Part shown: piece by piece, positions 57,111 through 64,000 of the stretch
Position numbering within the stretch: position 1 is the stretch's first letter
How the letters are laid out: every line of letters starts with the position of its first letter
NCBI GenBank assembly: GCA_949361645.1
Contig: OX442415.1
Location: 13,929,235 to 13,993,234 of the forward strand
Length of the DNA stretch: 64,000 nucleotides
DNA from: Spongilla lacustris
Taxonomy: Eukaryota > Porifera > Demospongiae > Spongillida > Spongillidae
Direction of reading: 5' to 3'
Made by a program: the position numbers and the translations under genes
Notes under the pieces: generated by a model
The model's input: the letters and a program-made list of their open reading frames with translations, nothing else
The model's database searches: none
Told to the model about the DNA's origin: nothing

Positions 57111-57894
57111 GTTGCGGACAGTGCTGCCGCGATATGGTCTTTAGCCGATATCGCCTATATCGCGATATATCGCGATATGAGTAAAATATCGCGATATAGT
57201 ATCGCGATATATTTAAGTATATTCATCGAGCAATTATTAATCATTAACCACACCATTTTCATGCAAGTTGAGGCTGCGTTGTTGTGGTGGCGACACAAGA
57301 ACAAACGCACATAAATGCTATAATGCTATATGGCGCGGGAGGGGGAAGGCCGGCGGAAGGGGGGGGGGGGGGGGGGGGGGGGGAGAAGAGACACTATACC
57401 AATTGGTATACATATAGGAAGTATCTAGCTATATCTTTAGAAAGGGCTTGCTCCACGGCATGAATTATACACCAGAAAAGAAATCATGCATGAAGTCACT
57501 TACTCGACGGACCGGCTGGATAAATACATTTTTTGTGGCACAAAAGCCACACAATATCACATGCAGGAAAATTAAGAATTTAAGAGAGGTTTAAATTACT
57601 CCGTGATTGAACATGAATTATCTGCTTTCCGATCGCATAACAGTGTTGCCGCGGTCCACTACTTTTCAGTGGACCGTGGACCGCGGTCAAACCTAAGTAG
57701 CCAGACCGTGACCGGACCGCGACCGTGCACAAATCAAACAATCCAGGACCGTGACCGTCGGTCGGACCGACGGTCGGACCGCGGTCCACAATGCTGATAA
57801 TATAAATCCAAGAAAGGCAATGCAAATGCAACAATGACATACACACACACATTATGAAACATACAACAAAAGTACAAAGTCTGAAAAAACAATG

Positions 57895-60800
57895 CTATTT
57901 CCAGAAGTATTGATTGTGGCGTAAAAAAATGGTCTTGTGAAGTCTTTCTGGAAGCAGGCGCCATCTTTTTTTGTCGGTTATGTTTTTGGCCATGGAAAAT
58001 ACCCTTTCAGAGGAAGCTGATGAAACGGGGATGGCCAAGTATTTTTTTGCAAGCACTGATATAATGGGATAATTAGTAGCATTAACAGACCACCAGTTAA
58101 GTGGGTCCAGATGATCTGACTCTGGCACTGCCAGATACCTACATGTACAAATCAACGTTATCATAATACATAACATTTCAACATTCATTTTTGAAGTACC
58201 TTTTTAGTTCTTCATCAACACGATCATCAACAGTGTTAGAAAATAGCTGTGTTGGTGTTAGGGTGTGTAACCGGTTATCAGGTTATTCGGGTTATTCGGA
58301 TATTCGCAAAAACCTATCCGTTCGAATAGTAATTTAGCATTACTCGGAAAAATCGATTATTGGATTTGTTCTATTCGAAATAACCGGTTTGTGAATCTCC
58401 ATTCGGAGGTACTTAGGTATTCGTCGTTCGCATCGACAATTCGCCCATTATTCGAATACCTTTTTATGACGATATCCGGATACGCGTTTACGATATTGCA
58501 TGTACAATAATTACTTCTAAATAACGTCACTGTTGTTACTATAATTATATACGTGGGGACGAGATCAAATACACGGGCAGTAATTCGAACTACATGTAGC
58601 CAAAAGAGATCTCACTCTTCACGTGTCATGACGACGGACAGCTCCAGCTGCAAATCAAAGTCAGTTCGCTTAGTGTATTTCGAACCAGCTGGCTTCTTGC
58701 ATCAATCTCTCTGATATTGCCGCGATCATACTAAGGTTTGCTTAGTTACTAGGATTTTCAAAACTCGGGATGGTGAAATGGAGGCTGCATGGCTGGTGGT
58801 GCGTAAACATCATCTGTTGTTCTATTCTTTTGGCATCAAGTGCGATGTGTACATCTGTAGACTGTAGGTACTGGTAAAGCTCAGCGTGGCCACGCTAACT
58901 TAGGTCGGGACACGCCCAACTAGGTATGTGGTTAGGCCAAGTGATTTAGGCCTATGTAGGTAGCTATGGTTGTGTGCTGAGTGCATCTGGTGTGATGTGG
59001 GTAGCTGTGGATCCCTGCTGAGGCTACTGATCTGGTGTAATGTGGTTAGTTGTAGTAAGGTGTCTGGTGTGATGGAGGTAGCTATGGTTGTGTACCTCAT
59101 GAGGGCATCTGGTGTGATGGGGGTAGGTGTGTTTGTGTGCTGAATGCTTCTGGTGTGATGGGGTAGGTGTGTTTGTGTGCTGAGGGCATCTGGTGTGTTG
59201 GGGGTAGGTGTGTTTGTGTGCTGAGGGTATCTGGTGTGATGTGGGTAGCTGTAGGAGGGTCTCTGGTGTGATGTGTACATTTAGGTGGCTCAATGAGCAG
59301 AAAACCTGAATAACCTAGGTATTCGGCTGGCAAATTGTCAAAACCTATTCGGAAAAATCGATTTTCTTTTTTCAAGTATTCGGAAAAATCGATTTTCAGA
59401 TCCAGAAAACCTGAAAAATCGATTAGTGTTTTAAAAGTATTCGGAAAAATCGATTTTCATTATTCAGGGGAGGTTACACACCCTAGTTGGTGTTGGTAAA
59501 GCAAAACTGAAAAGTAACTTTGCTTCCTCAAACACACTTGACAGCTTTGTCTTCTTTTGTCCATGAAGGACCTCATCATCTGTTTCTGCCACAGCAATAT
59601 TCAGTAAATCACATACAAGTGAAGGTGCTACATTCTTCATTTCTGTTTGTAACTGTGAAATTCCATCTTGTTTGTCAGCAGCAGTTAACCAAGACAAGCT
59701 TTTGTGCCCAGGGTGGGTTAGGGAGCCCATCACATACACAGGATTAGAAGGATCCCAGCGGTTTTGCATATCAGACAAGATATCAGAGCGTACTTGCTGG
59801 ATTACATGATCATGCTGACACCACAAAAGGGGCTTCATATGCCAATCTCGAGGAGGAGTATCTTGAGAGAGTCCTGCATTCATAAGAATAAATATTTTCA
59901 TACAATGCATGTCAATTTTTACCTTGCAAAAGCCATGATATATACCGAGACACACTGCCCAAAGTAGGGTATTTTTCTCCCTGAAGAATATCATTGACTA
60001 CTGCAAATGGTCGAAGCAATGCACAAAGCTGCTTTGCTACTTCCCACTGTTCATCAGATGGTGACAAGTCAGCCCTGCCTGCTTGTATTAACACAAACTT
60101 AACTGGTTCTTCAAGCTCAATGATGCGTTTTAACATAAAGTAAGTGGAATTTCATCTCGTTACAACATCCTTAGTTAACTTACGTGTGTTGCCCCAATGC
60201 AAGTACTCAGTGATGAATTGATCATTATCAGTCTCAATATCCTCAACAGTACTTTCAAATTCAAAATTGAAATGAAGAGATGGGTCATTTTGCTTGTCAC
60301 GCAATGCCTTTAGGAGAATAGGTGAATCCATTATCAGGTTCACAATAGTACGAAACATTACAACTAAATGATGTGATTGTCTTGGAGACTAAAAAAGGAT
60401 ACAATAATGGATCAAAGTACTTATATGCACACATTTACCTCTAAGGATTTTTTGATAGACAGTTGTAAAGTATGACAAGCACAACGAATGTCCTCTTCAG
60501 CTACCCCATGTTCTATCATTAATCTTACAGCTTTGACAAAGTTAGCTCCATTGTCTGTTGTAATGGCATCCAGCCTATCTGCTAGAACAAAATCCTTCTT
60601 TACATACTGCACCAAATCAAAGATTTCTTCTCCGGTATGGGATTCTGTCATAAAAATGAAATGTATGCACAAGGTCATAAAATAAAATAGGCTTACTATC
60701 ACAGATATAAACACCCAGAACAGCGGCCATGAGTTTCCATTCTTTGGTCACCCAATGACCTGTTACAGTGACATAAGAATCACCAGTATGTTTTATGACA

Positions 60801-61505
60801 GCACTATCTGTGGTAATAGCAACTGAGGATGCTTCCTCAAGGAGAGATTGTAGCTGCAATCAAATAGGAAGCAACATAAATAATTCAATCAGGTACCTAT
60901 TCTGAACTGTGTAGCATACCTTCTGTTTTACTTCAGCAAATTTAGAATCAATCATTTTTGTTAGTTTGGTACGATGTGGCAATGAATAGGAATCATTAAG
61001 TGAATGAATAAATTCTCGAAAATGCGCATTGTCCACTAGAGAAGTCGGTAATATAGCAGATACAAAGCTTAATATCAGTAAGTCATTGAGTTTGTCAGTT
61101 TCAGCTTCCGAAACCTGTCTTAGGCTTTAAGAAAAAACGGTCAATAGGACCTTTAGGCAATGGGGTAACTTGCGATGTGGCTCTGCGTCAGCAAGTGTGA
61201 TAAGAAACGTAATACATATGTTGTACAGGTAATTGAACCCACCTTGAACATATGTCAGGATGATAGCGCATTAAGTGATTCTTCATTTTTGTTGTACTGC
61301 CTCCTGCGCGGTTCACGACTTTTCCGCAAGTGCGGCACTTTGCTGGGGGGTGCTTTTCACGCTTACTTCCGGATGTAACACAAGTAAAATGCTCCCATAA
61401 CCAACTTTTGTACTTAAAGGAACCCTCTACAACCATCATCTCTCCTCCTATTTCGGGTTCTTGACTTTCACTAGCACTACTGGTGGCATAAGAATCGGTA
61501 CTCAT
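57895..61505 (-). pseudogene. hAT transposase with BED zinc finger, interrupted
   Basis: Exons on the minus strand, from 5': 61505-61244 (BED finger: WLWEHFTCV, CRTCGKVVNR, TTKMKNHLMRYH), 61124-60920, 60853-60697 (VAITTDSAVIK, VTGHWV), about 60640-60440 (ITTDNGANFVKAV, CACHTLQLSIKK), about 60390-59930 (SPRQSHHL..., DVVTR-stop-NSTYF, LKRIIELEEPV), and 59863-59494 (RDWHMKPLLWC...). After a 1.2-kb insertion come 58250-58200 (QLFSNTVDD...) and 58138-57895 (hAT dimerisation domain: VSSASSERVFSMAKNI). Lesions: TGA at 60154-60152 replaces the Trp of the conserved TRWNS motif, and a third element splits an exon. Otherwise the coding is well preserved. Confidence 0.88.
58259..59485. mobile_element. 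Third nested hAT-type element, 1227 bp
   Basis: TAGGGTGTGTAACC at 58259 is inverted at the right end (GGTTACACACCCTA to 59485). GTTGGTGT flanks both sides perfectly (58251-58258, 59486-59493). The subterminal word TTCGGAAAAATCGATT repeats at both ends. The middle (58940-59260) is a satellite of about 60 bp units around GGCATCTGGTGTGATG. Non-coding; it sits inside the transposase exon of the inner hAT. Confidence 0.93.
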
Positions 61506-62178
61506 CCTAGTTCTATAATACGCACACACAAAATATCTTTTTAAAAGCAGGGCACCAATAGATCACGTGCACGCCATGTGCATGCCATGCGTATTTAGGC
61601 GTGGGTACGAGGGGGACCGCGGTCAGACCGTCGGTCCAGTACTGCTTGGACCGTGACCGTCCGTGACCGTCCGTGAATGAAAATAATAAGGACCGAGGCT
61701 CGCGGTCCAGCTAAAAATGGCGAGGACTGCGGTCCGGACCGTCGGTCCCGGTCGGACCGCGGCAACACTGTCACATAATGATTCCAAAATGATTTTATGG
61801 CTCCATTCATCTTCTTCATCGAAAAAAAAAGACTCGTGTTTAACGATATTATCTCCATAACCGTGAACTGTTCCGTGACTATATTTCAGGAAATAATACA
61901 TGTCAGTATAATATGGTGAAAAAGAGGACTTATTATAAGCGTTCGCGGTTACACGTTTAAAAACTTACACGGGCGGCTGAATTTCAATGGGGGCGGATAA
62001 TTTGCAGTATATATGTACGCAGCACCGCAGCTGAATTCAAATGTACGTGCATGTGTGCATGTACGTTTGTATCGCGATATGACCAAAAAAATATCGCGAT
62101 ATATCGCATATCGCGATATATAAAAAATATCGCGATATATCGCATATCGCGATATATCGCGGCAGCCCTGGTTGCGGA

Positions 62179-64000
62179 TAATAGAAATAATTCTACCACT
62201 GGGAGTGGAATACACTCTATATGTCCATTATGTAGAAAAGGTAAATTTGCAACTACATAATTCGTATCACCGAACAGGCTTGTATTCAAAATGGACTTCC
62301 AAGTTTGGACTTTGACCTTCCAGATGTATGCCAGGCACGAGAGGCAATTGTGTTTACTTTACATTACTCAGTTTACAGTCAGACTATATGTACAGGGTGT
62401 TCCTCAATCAAGGGAATCGTTTATAATATAAATTGACCATGCACAAACAGTTAATTGCTGCTATTGCTGCTAAATGCTCTAATAAATAATGCGGGCTTAA
62501 ATTTTGCCAGGGCCATCCTTAACAGGTACTACTGCTCCACCATAAACCTCCCAGACGATGCTTTGTAGTTAGTAGTTGTGTTATGCGTAGTCTAGGAATG
62601 GATTATGGTATGCATATTCGTTTATCCACACCTAGCTTGTACAGTCAGAGATAATATACCGCGGTATTAAGGGAATGGTCGTATATTAATAAACAACTAA
62701 TTAGATAGAGCTGTTTAAATTACAATCATATAGAAAAATCGCCCATACATCGGCGGTCATCTTGCGATTTTTTTTTCAAATTGAATTTTAAACACGTTTA
62801 TAGTACTTCGAAAAATTATTCAATTAACCATTGTTTAACTAAAATCAGACAAAAAAATTAATTTCTACCGAGTATACAGTGGAAATCGTGATACTTGTCG
62901 TTAAAATTTTTTGGGTGTGTTTTAATGTTAGCTTGATTTTTTAACATTAACTGTATGCAGTATTGAAAATCTGACAACACAGTGTTGTTGATCAAACATT
63001 TGTAAACAAGTGCATGAAATAAGTAAGTGTCACGTGACTAACACGTCGGTTTGTTTTTGTTTTTAAGTGTCCCAGTCCAAAAAACGGATTTGTAGCATAT
63101 TTCTCAGCTCTGAGGCAGCAGATCAACACAAAATTTGGTATATAAGAGAAAAACAAACCTGCCAAACGTTTGGCCGAGTCATATTTCAAACCCGGGAAAT
63201 ACTTTGTGTGTTTTCATGGGAGACGCGTTTGTTTAGGTCAAAAAGCGTTTAGCATGCTGCTTTGCACAGTGGGCGTTATACGCGACAGTACATCGATTTG
63301 TATGCCGAGGGATGGCTATTGAACCGTAGACACCTATGCTTACAACGTAACAGTTAATTTTACCGTCAAAATTCTGCTTGCAAACGTTGAATCTTAAAAA
63401 ACACGCCATTTTCGAGTGAACTCATTACAATTGTTACACGGCTAACTCCTACCGGACGTTGTACGCCAAAGGAAGTCACACCCTGGCGTTACGCCTATGA
63501 TGATCGTATATGAATACGCAAGTGATTTTAAATACCTTATTTTGGAAACAATACACCAGTGAATCGATCGGGTAGTATACGCCCGGGTAATATAATTGGC
63601 GTATCGCAATTGCTATAAATTTCTTCGGCGTTATACGGCTGCGATATCAGAAGCGTATTGGAAACAAATTGTAGCCCGACCGGCTACGCCCAACTAATAC
63701 ATACAATAATAGATAACAACGTGCTATTAAAAATGGCTGCTTTCAGTTGTCAGAATGGTTTCTAGTTCAAGACGAATTAAGTCAAAGTACGAAAGCCACC
63801 TACAAACTCAACTCTATCTCTAATGTGAAAAGACTGGAATATTTTGAACTCGCAGAAAGGGATAGCGTGATTGATTCAATTTCCACCATGCGGCATGCAT
63901 GGATGGTGCATGCTTACTAGTACTGATACTAGCTGAAGTTGTTGGACATGACGGTCACGGACGTCTTGGATTCCACTACTCGCGACTAGCCAAAGGGTAA
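62179..64000. other. Intergenic; inverted copy of a dispersed repeat at 62740-62875
   Basis: 62740-62875 is the reverse complement of the repeat at 50790-50960 (landmarks CGCCCATACATCGGCGGTCA and AAATTAATTTCTACC). Near 63670-63700, TAGCCCGACCGGCTACGCCC recalls the 12900 region in opposite sense. No gene seen to the window end. Confidence 0.6.

Larger units (their letters stand above)
57641..61770 (-). mobile_element. Inner hAT transposon with its own transposase (inserted in the outer one)
   Basis: CAGTGTTGCCGCGGTC at 57641-57656 is the exact inverse of GACCGCGGCAACACTG at 61755-61770. Flanking 8-mers are TCGCATAA (57633-57640) and TCACATAA (61771-61778), one mismatch. The subterminal zones are packed with GGACCG/CGGTCC words (57655-57785 and 61615-61760). 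It carries a spliced transposase gene on the minus strand. Confidence 0.93.
57119..62170. mobile_element. Outer hAT element (non-autonomous, about 0.91 kb without its insert)
   Basis: Ends CAGTGCTGCCGCGATAT (57119) and ATATCGCGGCAGCCCTG (ending 62170) are inverted repeats. The 8-bp duplication GTTGCGGA is perfect at 57111-57118 and 62171-62178. Both subterminal zones carry many copies of the palindrome TATCGCGATA. Without the inner insertion the element is about 914 bp and has no transposase. Confidence 0.92.

Noticed and set aside
63067..63252. Small ORF near window end
   Set aside because: No start context, no splice partner and no recognisable motif.
1..64000. CRISPR array
   Set aside because: All short repeats are head-to-tail minisatellites without unique spacers, in an animal genome.

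Overview
This is a window of animal nuclear DNA, not prokaryotic. It holds spliced genes with GT-AG introns, long intergenic DNA full of transposon debris, minisatellites and long G/C homopolymer runs, and one 200-base assembly gap (41506-41705). The host genes (a PEST-family tyrosine phosphatase, sulfite oxidase, GRAMD4, a TGF-beta ligand and an intronless 7TM receptor) are metazoan. Small introns, abundant ACATGTAC/TGCATGCA words and the range of hAT, Ulp1-bearing and reverse-transcriptase elements fit a marine invertebrate, possibly a sponge. The species cannot be fixed from the sequence.

Layout. 1-9754 (+): the 3' part of a PTPN12/18/22-type phosphatase, for which I could phase 14 exons through to the conserved C-terminal homology motif. 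10961-12718 (-): intronless sulfite oxidase, convergent with the phosphatase. 14316-17160 (+): a two-frame transposase-like gene split by one frameshift. 17800-23100: stacked miniature elements (two hairpin MITEs, a TA-flanked inverted-repeat element) and a dead retroelement tail. 24209-29764 (+): GRAMD4, about 17 exons, with a GC-AG intron and a hAT MITE in an intron. 30450-35000: tandem repeats, a 645-bp tandem duplication carrying a retroelement tail, other transposon scraps and a possible SINE. 36688-40398: a duplicated non-coding block, then a TATA-driven TGF-beta family ligand in three exons. 40688-46112: a foldback element, a tiny perfect hairpin with flanking direct repeats, and a 3.9-kb inverted-repeat element carrying a decayed Ulp1-like protease. 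47460-50640: a 20-bp minisatellite and a nearly complete reverse-transcriptase element. 51572-54870: a 1.67-kb element with 10-bp target duplications and arrays of GAAATC words, then another retroelement tail. 55600-56526 (-): a seven-transmembrane receptor. 57111-62178: three hAT transposons nested inside one another, each with its own 8-bp target duplication.

The host genes share no operon-like logic; they are ordinary housekeeping or signalling loci. The most informative part is the mobile DNA. Insertion order can be read directly from target-site duplications, the large transposases carry visible inactivating lesions, and several elements have dense family-specific subterminal repeat words. 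In the phosphatase gene nearly every intron carries a different minisatellite, several running right up to the splice acceptor.
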